From Moanibacter sp965226025 (GTDB lineage: Bacteria; Verrucomicrobiota; Verrucomicrobiia; Opitutales; UBA2987): a stretch of DNA of 64,000 bases. The notes below the pieces were generated by a model. It had not been told where the DNA came from and made no database searches. It worked only from the letters and a program-made list of their open reading frames with translations. Positions within the stretch are counted from its first letter, which is position 1. Each line of letters begins with the position of its first letter. Below, one piece after another: positions 19,801-25,490 of this stretch. The stretch is from the NCBI GenBank assembly GCA_965226025.1, contig CBDDCD010000003.1, positions 2,232,001-2,296,000 of the forward strand. Reading direction: 5' to 3'. Position numbers and translations under genes: made by a program.

Positions 19801-21060
19801 ATCACTTCCGGCAATCTCCTTGCCTTCACCGTCACCGCCAATGATCCCGACCTACCGGCCCAGAACCTGATCTTCAGCCTCGGTAACGACGCTCCGGCCG
19901 ATGCGTCCATTGATCCCATCACCGGAGCGTTCAACTGGCAGACCACGCCCGCCGACGGACAGGGGACTTACCTGATCACCATCATAGTCACCGACGACGG
20001 TGTCGCGGGCCTGACCGCTTCGGAAACCATCAGCGTATTTGTCAATGATCCGCCGGCCGTGCTGAATCTTACGGTCAATGACGGCCTGGCACAACGTTCT
20101 GATGTCAATCGCCTCGACCTGACCTTCAATGATGACGTGTCAGCCACGCTCGAACTGAACGATATTGTTGTGGAAAACCTTGATACGGTAAAGGCCATTG
20201 ACCCGGCCGACATGATGTTGTCCTTCGATGTTCCGACCCTGACCGCCACCATAACCTTCCCCGGCCTGGCCGACGGCTTGTTGCCTGATGAAGGTAACTA
20301 CCGTATCACTGTCCTCGCCGCAGGCGTGAATGATCCCGAAGGGCTCTTCATGGCTGGTGATGAGTCCAACGATTTCCATGTTCTCCAGGGTGATGTCAAC
20401 GGCGATCGTACCACCAATGATCTTGATTTCTATCAGGTCTGGCAAAACCTCCTTAAGCCCGCGGTTGATCGCGATCTAAATGAGGACCTGAACGGGGATG
20501 GGTCTGTCGACAGTGGCGACCTGAGTGAGGTGAGATCCAATTATCTGGTCACCTTGTCTCCTGCTCCGTTGACCGCTTCAACAGGTTCGCACTCCCTAAC
20601 GATTGATCTGAATACGTCCCCCGCGCCCCTCAACCCCGTGGCCTCAACCGCCGCCGTATCGGAGTCCTCGTCTCCTGCTCCGAAAGCCGCTGAAAAAGGT
20701 TCGCATTCCTTAAGGAGTGATCAGGATACGGCCCCCGCAATCCTCAGCCCCGTGGCCCCAACCGCTGCCCCATCGGAATCCTTGCCGCCGGCTCCGAAAG
20801 CCGCTGGAACAGGTTTCGTTTCCGAAACGAGTGATCAGGATCAGCCTTCCGCAATCCCGAACTCCGTAGCATCAACCGCCGTAATATCGGAATCGACGGC
20901 TCCGGATCGTGTGGCCATGAAACTCGTGCCGCATGAGGAAACAACACGCTCTGAGACAACCCGTGACGGCCCGGCACAGCGTTCCCGCGTCAATCGCCTC
21001 GGCCTCATCTTTTATAACGATCTCAATGAGGAGGAGGAGCAGGAGGAATCTGCACGATGA
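13852..21060 (+). CDS. Giant exoprotein, C-terminal part (beta-helix modules 4 and 5, malectin, nidogen-like, dockerin-like)
   Basis: About 2,400 residues continue the giant exoprotein. In order by base: malectin-like domain (to ~14215; VRLHFVDS, FDIRL); beta-helix module 4 (~14449-15790); golvesin-like domain (~15828-16230); second malectin-like domain (~16500-16965); beta-helix module 5 (~17190-18610); nidogen-like domain (~18780-19370; APLWDDLNT); Ig-like and cadherin-like domains (~19390-20370); a dockerin-like pair of calcium loops (~20390-20556; DVNGDRTTNDLD and DLNGDGSVDSGD). A low-complexity tail follows with three degenerate ~38-residue repeats (SPAPKAA..GSHSL), then a stretch echoing an upstream Ig-domain phrase (QRSDVNRLDL versus QRSRVNRLGL) and an acidic end. 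The nominal start is only a frame artefact. The stop overlaps the next start (ATGA), implying translational coupling. Likely extracellular, calcium-stabilised adhesion or surface polymer; role inferred. Confidence 0.85.
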   Translation: MSGVVNPAPEEVYQYNLLSNRSTGRSFSYSLPVEAGDYTVRLHFVDSTTAAGQRLFDIRLQDQLVFASYDIFAAAGARYKAVTESFNVTVNGSEGIFLEMVAVDGHARLSGLEVTRVNPNGTANPVVDLEYTVDSGNTWNLIASGVSLDSGGSGSYDWVAGPETIGNTALIRVTHGTEGMPDFAQDVSDDGFTITSGGNHYYVNDGSTVGDVFTTAVGDDLNDGKDPGRPKATITNVLSNYDLGPGDIIHVDTGTYTLVGNIVITDEDSGVTIEGPSSAVALIDRNSGGTDVGAFEINGANNVTIDHLSITGGLYGILTTGTEGNDFITVSNNHVFGSIFTTAIRLTGSADDAVISGNLVENTFSFTSPNSNGIHATGLRTLITGNAVSGWGDGIEASLTSFQVPIEDRMIVSNNFARTNTIGIHGRGRVLITGNITSGNDGNFDSEGIGIFTDFGSAQVIGNTSFGNRIGISGDGRLFEDNTVFDNYRFGIDSSQFGTWRGNHVYDNNIGIRVEGFSNTSEFTNNLVYDNEVHAFIVDAFGSTIINNTIHHVGASGEAVRLEFGAHETNLRNNIIVVDSGYAITVDDDSQEDLQSDYNLFHLTGSAKLALWGADEITTLKDWHFEVGQGFHSQFADPLLINPAGPDSVLGYSTASDGAAQIIDNSSPSGFTTTGIWSVQAGGYNGTYLEKTSADPSASATWTFTGLTPGQYYTVAATWDSSFSRSSARYFVRDQEGVALEVLIDQRDAPDDFSASGAIWENLGVVRMPGTTLIVTFDSAGTLSADAIRLQQVQGDRGVDDDFHASTISPAVDQGDPFTYFLGEPSPNGARVNLGAYGNTIESAVSPTQTIQVISPNGWEKYEEDQTVSLEWLNSGFLLNELVGLMNLGGETVGNWLADKYEVEFSILDSSEFTVDSTGVNNPAPDDVYRQYIRVFNSDPRVYQIPLPDGTYDIRLHVVGNTTIAGMQLLDVAFENQNVLDDFDVFTLAPNIGVAAALDLSATVTGGDGLRIDFTHDIANYSADVAAIEIFRTNPNGFVVSSADLEISTDMGVTWASVASNVLMDRFGRGSFDWTAGPQTNGNEALFRVTSVQNPARVDQSDRAFTIANNGILYYVNDAFTGTDVYTTVAGDNFNDGKTPDTPMANLAALIAAYDLDAGDIVNVDGGNYRLLRDVLLLAEDGGVRIQGLPIAAPSILDRVNRTDGHEVFDVRGAETVILRDLQITGGYYGLLADDPEVNRSGLTIQNNEFVGNEREAILIDSSYNNVLVTGNLVRDTTFGNATGIKVFGGLNATVTITDNEVFGHTFGIWVDGDNGLIDGNEVYGNSNTGIYARGLQTSLVVSNNIVRNNGTTSNGFGIDANVLVTDNLVFEQGLNNGRGISLEINGIARNNVVRDNYYGVYTNRGTVEENRIFNNSQAGIYVIRRATVTENQVYSNSIGVHLFGGIAQGSTLTNNLLYSNTNQGILINISFGSTSSTNTTVVSQNTIYQPVGDAIRVENNTRNLTIRNNILWVLAGFDLNFTSNSQNFISSDYNILHQSGDPNAHVGFWNNTIQDSLVDWQTASSLDATSIDLDPLFVDIDGADNVLGWDPTGDGFDGGLDDNFYRLKNSPATDSGDSWNGTGVDIEGFSRVDDPGVPNNGTTDYFSGTDVNTVYDGNGLPFVTGTPQNIFSNGSSFNLNLPFAFNYFDSSHTSVRVYVDGYIAVSAPGINGQIGTSLDTSLARLMAPLWDDLNTLGAGDNIYVDTGTPGAVTIRWDATNSADDSDVHFAVTLFDDGTLRYDYGVGNTNLTPEVGISHGSGFYHQTVPGHHQMSTLTNAPSIVFTTAPGVTDIGAYEFRGSSLDTSPPGVLQLFFNVTDGPNGQISQIQVGFTEVLNTLDANSPDNYELRDDGGNGVFGDGGDLIYDLIPHYTAGTTIVFLDVVVPNGGLLPVGKYQITVSGNTSIHDLSGLRLDGDNDGNEGGNLVLGNQSPQLDSIGDKDITSGNLLAFTVTANDPDLPAQNLIFSLGNDAPADASIDPITGAFNWQTTPADGQGTYLITIIVTDDGVAGLTASETISVFVNDPPAVLNLTVNDGLAQRSDVNRLDLTFNDDVSATLELNDIVVENLDTVKAIDPADMMLSFDVPTLTATITFPGLADGLLPDEGNYRITVLAAGVNDPEGLFMAGDESNDFHVLQGDVNGDRTTNDLDFYQVWQNLLKPAVDRDLNEDLNGDGSVDSGDLSEVRSNYLVTLSPAPLTASTGSHSLTIDLNTSPAPLNPVASTAAVSESSSPAPKAAEKGSHSLRSDQDTAPAILSPVAPTAAPSESLPPAPKAAGTGFVSETSDQDQPSAIPNSVASTAVISESTAPDRVAMKLVPHEETTRSETTRDGPAQRSRVNRLGLIFYNDLNEEEEQEESAR

Positions 21061-21905
21061 AAGACCCCGCCGATGTTCTCCATTGGCCTTTGGCCTGCAT
21101 CGCCGGCCGACTAAGATGTCGCCAATTTCTATTGTGCCTCCTTAGCATGACGCCAATCGAAGCCTTGCCTCAGGCGGTCCAGGTCACGGCAACGCTTGAC
21201 ACCAACATTATCAACGTCGGGGAATCAACGACGTTACGCATTTTCGCTCAGGTCCTCCCGGAGGTGGAGGCCGATGCCCAGCGGATCTTCTCATGGTACG
21301 TCGATGTCTTGAACAGCGACGGTACGGTGGCCGGCGCGGAATACAGTGCCCTCGTAAAGGTGACCTCCGACAATGACCCTTCGACCTCTGGAAATGGGAC
21401 CGATGATGGGGACAACCGGCGGGGGATTTACGATACCTTTCTCAACCTGCCGGGAGCCGGGGTAGGCGCTCCTGTGGAGCTAATGTCCATTCCCGTGACG
21501 GGCAATGCGGATGGTGTGACCATTTTTGAGGTGGCCCATGGGAGTACCGTCGGGTTGAGCGAAGATTTCATCGTGGGGCGATTGGGAGGAGGCGATCCCT
21601 TGACCGGCGGAGACTACTCTGGATCGGCGGTGGTATTGCAGGTGGGCGATGTTCCGCCTTGTAGCTCGACGCTTCCAACCAGTCTTTCGATTACTGGCGG
21701 ACCCGGTGAGGAAGTGATTTTGAGTTTCCTGCCTTGTGTCGGGTATGATCACGTCGTGCAATCTACCGATGGGCTCGGAACCGGTGGAGCCCCCACCGTC
21801 TGGCTGCCCTTGCCCGGAGCCCCCCACAACAGCGGCTCCGTCACCGTGACGGTGTTGAGCAGTGTTTCGACCCAATTTTACCGCGTCGTGGCCACGCCTC
21901 AGTAG
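21057..21905 (+). CDS. Small secreted beta-rich protein coupled to the giant exoprotein gene
   Basis: The start codon overlaps the stop of the giant gene (ATGA), so the two are probably translationally coupled. The first ~42 residues contain a cysteine-rich hydrophobic stretch ending in an A-L-P-Q-A cleavage-like region, consistent with a signal peptide; an internal methionine at about residue 31 could also serve. The mature part is all-beta in appearance: an early VGESTTLRIFAQV strand set, an Asp/Gly-rich loop (DNDPSTSGNGTDDGD), and a C-terminal tail (YDHVVQSTDGL... to FYRVVATP) of a type common at the ends of verrucomicrobial exported proteins. I do not recognise a family with certainty. 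The early part could be cohesin-like, which would be interesting beside a dockerin-like partner, but that is a guess. About 280 residues. Confidence 0.75.
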   Translation: MKDPADVLHWPLACIAGRLRCRQFLLCLLSMTPIEALPQAVQVTATLDTNIINVGESTTLRIFAQVLPEVEADAQRIFSWYVDVLNSDGTVAGAEYSALVKVTSDNDPSTSGNGTDDGDNRRGIYDTFLNLPGAGVGAPVELMSIPVTGNADGVTIFEVAHGSTVGLSEDFIVGRLGGGDPLTGGDYSGSAVVLQVGDVPPCSSTLPTSLSITGGPGEEVILSFLPCVGYDHVVQSTDGLGTGGAPTVWLPLPGAPHNSGSVTVTVLSSVSTQFYRVVATPQ

Positions 21906-22036
21906 TAGCTCTCCGAATGCGGGTCCCGGAGGCGATTCTCCGCAATTGGTTGCGACTTCTCAGCCGAAATCCTTCAGAGGTTCTGCCAAACCACAGGACC
22001 TCAATCCGACCAGTCTCGTTCCAATAAAGAGTACGA

Positions 22037-22078
22037 GTGCAACTAAAAATGATCCGATCGGATCATTTTTAGTTGCAC
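22037..22078. repeat. Perfect 42-nt palindrome, copy 1
   Basis: A perfect palindrome with 21-bp arms and no loop, centred on GATCCGA/TCGGATC. Its 40-nt core recurs identically 319 bp downstream. It lies 130 bp after the small secreted protein gene and could end transcription in either direction, but an identical copy so near suggests a mobile or recognised element. The 690-bp gap 21906-22595 contains the two palindromes and a hairpin; I see no gene in it. Confidence 0.8.
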
Positions 22079-22355
22079 CCTATTCCACCTGTTAGCAGAC
22101 CATAAAAGCCGGGAGCATTCCTTGTGGACCCAAGCTGGGGTATTCGAAAGCGAACTGTTTAGGGTTTGCAGGTGGACAGCAGCGCCTAGATCTAAGATAT
22201 TGATATACAATGGAATACATCTAGTCTACTATTCAGGTTCCTGGTCCCCAGACACTGGCAGAAATGCGCTGGTTTCGCTGTTATCAACTACCAACTGAGA
22301 GATGAAGCGTTCCCTGAGGGACGCGCCCAAGATACGAACCTACCAAAACTGGTGA

Positions 22356-22411
22356 CCCAATACTGCAACTAAAAATGATCCGATCGGATCATTTTTAGTT
22401 GCAGTATTGGG
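22356..22411. repeat. Perfect 56-nt palindrome, copy 2
   Basis: The same core as the palindrome at 22037, here extended to perfect 28-bp arms by CCCAATAC/GTATTGGG flanks. The two copies bracket 277 bp without a recognisable gene. Confidence 0.8.
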
Positions 22412-22551
22412 ACCCTTTGAGGTTGCACGGCAAGGGAAAGTCCCGCTGACCGGGACGGCGAGGTCCGTCGTCGTGGCCGACGAATCGTGAGATGCTCGGG
22501 CTGCAACGCACCAAATTTCGTTGTCTTCCACGGTCAGCTATAGTGGCTTAG

Positions 22552-22581
22552 TGCTGAATTTCGTATTTACGAAATTCAGCA
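22552..22581. promoter_or_regulatory. Hairpin just upstream of the TolC-like gene
   Basis: 13-bp perfect arms (TGCTGAATTTCGT) around an ATTT loop, ending 14 nt before the start codon at 22596. It covers the place where a ribosome-binding site would lie, and no Shine-Dalgarno sequence is visible. It may be an operator or an attenuating structure; its function is not shown. Confidence 0.4.
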
Positions 22582-22595
22582 TTTAGCGAACAAAA

Positions 22596-25115
22596 ATGAG
22601 TAAAAGCATGGGTGGGCTTGGGGTGAGAAGTGTCATTTATTACCTTAGTCTGGTTGCCTTATCGGTAAGCCGGATTTCGGGGGCCGATTTTGGAGAAAAG
22701 GACGGAGCGTCGTTATATCCCACCTGCGAAAGGCTATCTCTTAAGGAGTACATGCAGAGGGTGGTGGAGTATAATGAATCAGTTCAAGGTAGGTTGCTTG
22801 GGTTCCATGCGGCCCGTCATCTGCGGATGGCGGAGTTGGGGACTTTCGAACCGGCATTAGTGGCGTCCGGGGAATACGTCGACAGCCAGAGAGACTTAAC
22901 AACTCAGCTTGAGGCAACCTTGGGCTTGGGGGAGAACGATCAGTTTAACGAACGGAACGATATCTACGCATCTGGCATTGAAGTTCTAACCCCGTTAGGC
23001 ACTCGGGTGCGTTTGGGTCTGAGGGCTGGCGAATTGAATAACAATCTACCGGGTTTCGGAGGTGTGAATTTGGACATCCCTGAATATGAAACCTCGATCG
23101 AGGTTTCATTAGAACAACCCCTCCTTAGAGGGAGGGGGTTTGCCACCAATTTAGCATCCTTGCGACTGGCAGCCCTGCAATCGGAAATCGCTTTCCACGA
23201 ATACCGGAGCGAATTGATGCAAGTCGTCGCGCAGGCCGAGTTGGGGTATTGGCAATTATACTACGGGCAGGAGCAACTCAAATTGAGCAGGGAATCGGTA
23301 GAATTGGCTGAGACTGTATTGAACGACAGCAGGGCGAGCCTCGAGGCTGGACGCGGATCCAGGCTGGACCTGTTGGAGGCCGAAGCAGGGTTGGCCTTGA
23401 GGCGCTCACGGGAAAGGCAGTCCTTCCAGAAACGCATCGAGGCCCTGAACAGGCTGGCATCCTTTTTCGGGGGAGTTCCCCGGAAGGACCTGGTCGATTA
23501 CCTTGCGGTTGACGCGCCAGTGTCCCTCCCGGTGGAGATGTCGTATGAGTCTGGAATTCGCAACGCCATGGCGATGAATCCCGAGCTCCTGCGTGCTCAG
23601 CTGCAGAAGGAGCAGGAGAGGATCCGGCTTGGATATGCCAAGAACCAACGCCTTCCAGAGCTCAACCTAAAGGCAAGCTTTGGAGCATCCGGAGTGGAAA
23701 ATGGTTGGCAGGAGTCGTTTGATAATATCAGGCGTGCAAGCTTTCCCGCCTGGACCGTCGGACTGGTATTTCGTGTTCCGATCTGGGGTGGAGTCCGAGG
23801 CCGTTACGAAGAGCGGGCTGCCGACCTTCGCCTGATGCAGGCCGAACGCGCCGATACAAACCTGACTACGCAATTGCGCGTCGGACGCGATACCGCGGAG
23901 CAACGCGTGGGATCCAGCTACACGACAACCCGGAGCCTTGAATCGGTCGTTGGATTCCGGACAAACCTCCTGGAGACACGTATGCAAAGCCGCGATATTG
24001 GCCGTATGGATGCCCGCAGTGTGCTCGAGGCGGAGCAGGAGCTTTTCGTGGCGCGGCTCGAACAGTTGCAGAGTGAGATCGATTTCCAGCGTTCCCTACT
24101 TGATCTGGAAATTATCTCGGGCAGTTTGTTGCAGCTGCGCGGATTGGAGGTAACTCTTAAGGATCTGGAACACCAGACCCGGCAGTGGATTGTTGGTGGG
24201 GATAAAAAACACCCGGTTTTGAGTACCGAATACCCGATGTTACCCGCATGCCGGAGGAAGATCCGATCTCCTTTAAAGGGGATTCGGTTGGCCCACCGTG
24301 GCTCGGGATCGACTGGGACTCCAGAAGGGATGGTCTTTTCAAGGCTACTCCAGAACATGAAAAAAACGGGAATTATATACTTGCCCCAAAGAGCCGGGGT
24401 TATCCTCGCCGCCATAATGGCAGCCATCTCCTTTGAGGCCTATGGCGGGGATGTGGTCCGTTGCCTGACCGAACCGGTAAACGATGTCGAGATGAGCTCG
24501 ATTGTGCCTGGGATGGTCGCGAGAATTCAATACGGTGAAGGCAGCTTTGTCAACCAGAGCACGGTTGTTCTCGAGTTGGAATCGCGTTCGGAAGAACTCG
24601 ATATTCAGCGCCGTACTCTGCTCGTTGAATCCCTCAAGGCGACGCTCGATCGTTCGGAGACGCTCCTGAAGAACACAAGCTCGATTTCCATAGAGGAAGT
24701 GGATGAAGCCCGTAGCCAATACAGAATATCGGTGATCGAGCTGGAATTGGCCAAGGACACCCTGAACAAGAAACAGGCCAGAGCACCGTTTTCCGGGATT
24801 ATCACCGAGCTCCCTATTCGGGTTGGTGAATATTGTGAACCTCCGCAGGTTCTCTTGCGGATGGTGGATACGCGCCGGTTCTACGGTGTGGCCCACATTG
24901 ATCCTGTGATTGCCTCCAAGCTCAAAGTCAATCAGCCCGTGACCTACATTTCGGAGAGCGGCGTCGGGAACCGGAAGTTTACCGGAACGATTGTTTTCAT
25001 TTCCCCTGTAGTCGATCCCGCCAGCGGTCTGTTGCGCATCAAAGCGATTTTTTCCAACCCGGAAGACGGGATACGCCCGGGTGAAGGAGGCTTCCTTGAA
25101 CTGCCCTCTAAATAA
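22596..25115 (+). CDS. TolC-like outer-membrane channel read through into a HlyD/RND-type periplasmic adaptor
   Basis: Residues 1-29 form a signal peptide. Residues ~45-525 are an outer-membrane efflux protein: two related halves with long alpha-helical stretches (AQAELGYWQLYYGQEQLKLS; ARSVLEAEQELFVARLEQLQ) and beta strands, as in TolC. From residue 588 (ATG at 24357) a second signal peptide begins (MKKTGIIYLP, then AAIMAAISFEAYGG), followed by a short adaptor: lipoyl-like half motif, coiled coil (~660-720) and beta-barrel (ARAPFSGIITELPIRVGEY). An internal signal peptide argues against a natural fusion. The A6 run at 24204-24209 is the probable cause: with one extra A the channel continues in another frame to a stop after ~24420, overlapping the adaptor start. 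I infer two overlapping genes, channel and adaptor, merged by an indel. Role: outer-membrane exit and periplasmic bridge of the export system. Confidence 0.8.
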   Translation: MSKSMGGLGVRSVIYYLSLVALSVSRISGADFGEKDGASLYPTCERLSLKEYMQRVVEYNESVQGRLLGFHAARHLRMAELGTFEPALVASGEYVDSQRDLTTQLEATLGLGENDQFNERNDIYASGIEVLTPLGTRVRLGLRAGELNNNLPGFGGVNLDIPEYETSIEVSLEQPLLRGRGFATNLASLRLAALQSEIAFHEYRSELMQVVAQAELGYWQLYYGQEQLKLSRESVELAETVLNDSRASLEAGRGSRLDLLEAEAGLALRRSRERQSFQKRIEALNRLASFFGGVPRKDLVDYLAVDAPVSLPVEMSYESGIRNAMAMNPELLRAQLQKEQERIRLGYAKNQRLPELNLKASFGASGVENGWQESFDNIRRASFPAWTVGLVFRVPIWGGVRGRYEERAADLRLMQAERADTNLTTQLRVGRDTAEQRVGSSYTTTRSLESVVGFRTNLLETRMQSRDIGRMDARSVLEAEQELFVARLEQLQSEIDFQRSLLDLEIISGSLLQLRGLEVTLKDLEHQTRQWIVGGDKKHPVLSTEYPMLPACRRKIRSPLKGIRLAHRGSGSTGTPEGMVFSRLLQNMKKTGIIYLPQRAGVILAAIMAAISFEAYGGDVVRCLTEPVNDVEMSSIVPGMVARIQYGEGSFVNQSTVVLELESRSEELDIQRRTLLVESLKATLDRSETLLKNTSSISIEEVDEARSQYRISVIELELAKDTLNKKQARAPFSGIITELPIRVGEYCEPPQVLLRMVDTRRFYGVAHIDPVIASKLKVNQPVTYISESGVGNRKFTGTIVFISPVVDPASGLLRIKAIFSNPEDGIRPGEGGFLELPSK
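24357..25115 (+). CDS. Periplasmic adaptor (membrane-fusion protein), probable separate gene inside the merged frame
   Basis: This gives the likely true extent of the adaptor that the merged frame at 22596 hides. It has its own ATG and signal peptide, about 252 residues in all. The core is a biotinyl-lipoyl-like barrel (SSIVPGMVARIQYGEGSFVNQ), a hairpin of helices, the second lipoyl half (APFSGIITELPIRVGEYC) and a beta-barrel ending in a PGEGGFLELPS phrase close to the HlyD/RND adaptor consensus. It would contact the TolC-like channel in the periplasm. It is short for an RND adaptor and lacks the long C-terminal membrane-proximal domain. Confidence 0.5.
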   Translation: MKKTGIIYLPQRAGVILAAIMAAISFEAYGGDVVRCLTEPVNDVEMSSIVPGMVARIQYGEGSFVNQSTVVLELESRSEELDIQRRTLLVESLKATLDRSETLLKNTSSISIEEVDEARSQYRISVIELELAKDTLNKKQARAPFSGIITELPIRVGEYCEPPQVLLRMVDTRRFYGVAHIDPVIASKLKVNQPVTYISESGVGNRKFTGTIVFISPVVDPASGLLRIKAIFSNPEDGIRPGEGGFLELPSK

Positions 25116-25253
25116 TAGTCCTGCCAATAAATAGTGGTACTTTGGTTCTCAATGCTGCAAGACTTAATGGTCCTAATAATGTCGTGTGCTACTATTGGCT
25201 GGCCGGAGTAATAGTTGACACGGATACCTATGCCCTCCTGGTGGAATAGGAAC

Positions 25254-25406
25254 CGAGACAAGGTTCGAGAGCGAGGTTCGAGAGTGAGGTTTGCTCCGCA
25301 GAATAGGAGGCAGTCGGTAGCAAAAGCTCCCTTGCCCGGAGGGCGAAGAAGACATCTAATACCGCAGGGAACCTTGTCTCGAACCTCGCTTTCGAACCTT
25401 GTCTCG
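25254..25406. repeat. Inverted-repeat element (REPIN-like) with internal direct repeats
   Basis: Arms of about 30 bp (CGAGACAAGGTTCGA then AGCGAGGTTCGAGA) lie inverted at 25254-25283 and 25377-25406 with one mismatch. The same words recur directly inside each arm (AGGTTCGAGA twice). The centre shows no gene. It fills the 375-bp gap between the adaptor and the GAF-HlyD gene, and I see no promoter I would defend there. Confidence 0.65.
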
Positions 25407-25490
25407 TCATATCTGAGTCGATGCGACATGTCTCAATTTAGTCTCCGGAGTAATAGAGGGTGTTTACTCTTTTCGAACAGCCTCTAACTC

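Noticed and set aside
22596..25115. A genuine natural fusion of TolC and HlyD domains
   Set aside because: An intact internal signal peptide and a better alternative frame after the A6 run favour two separate genes; a fusion is not excluded.
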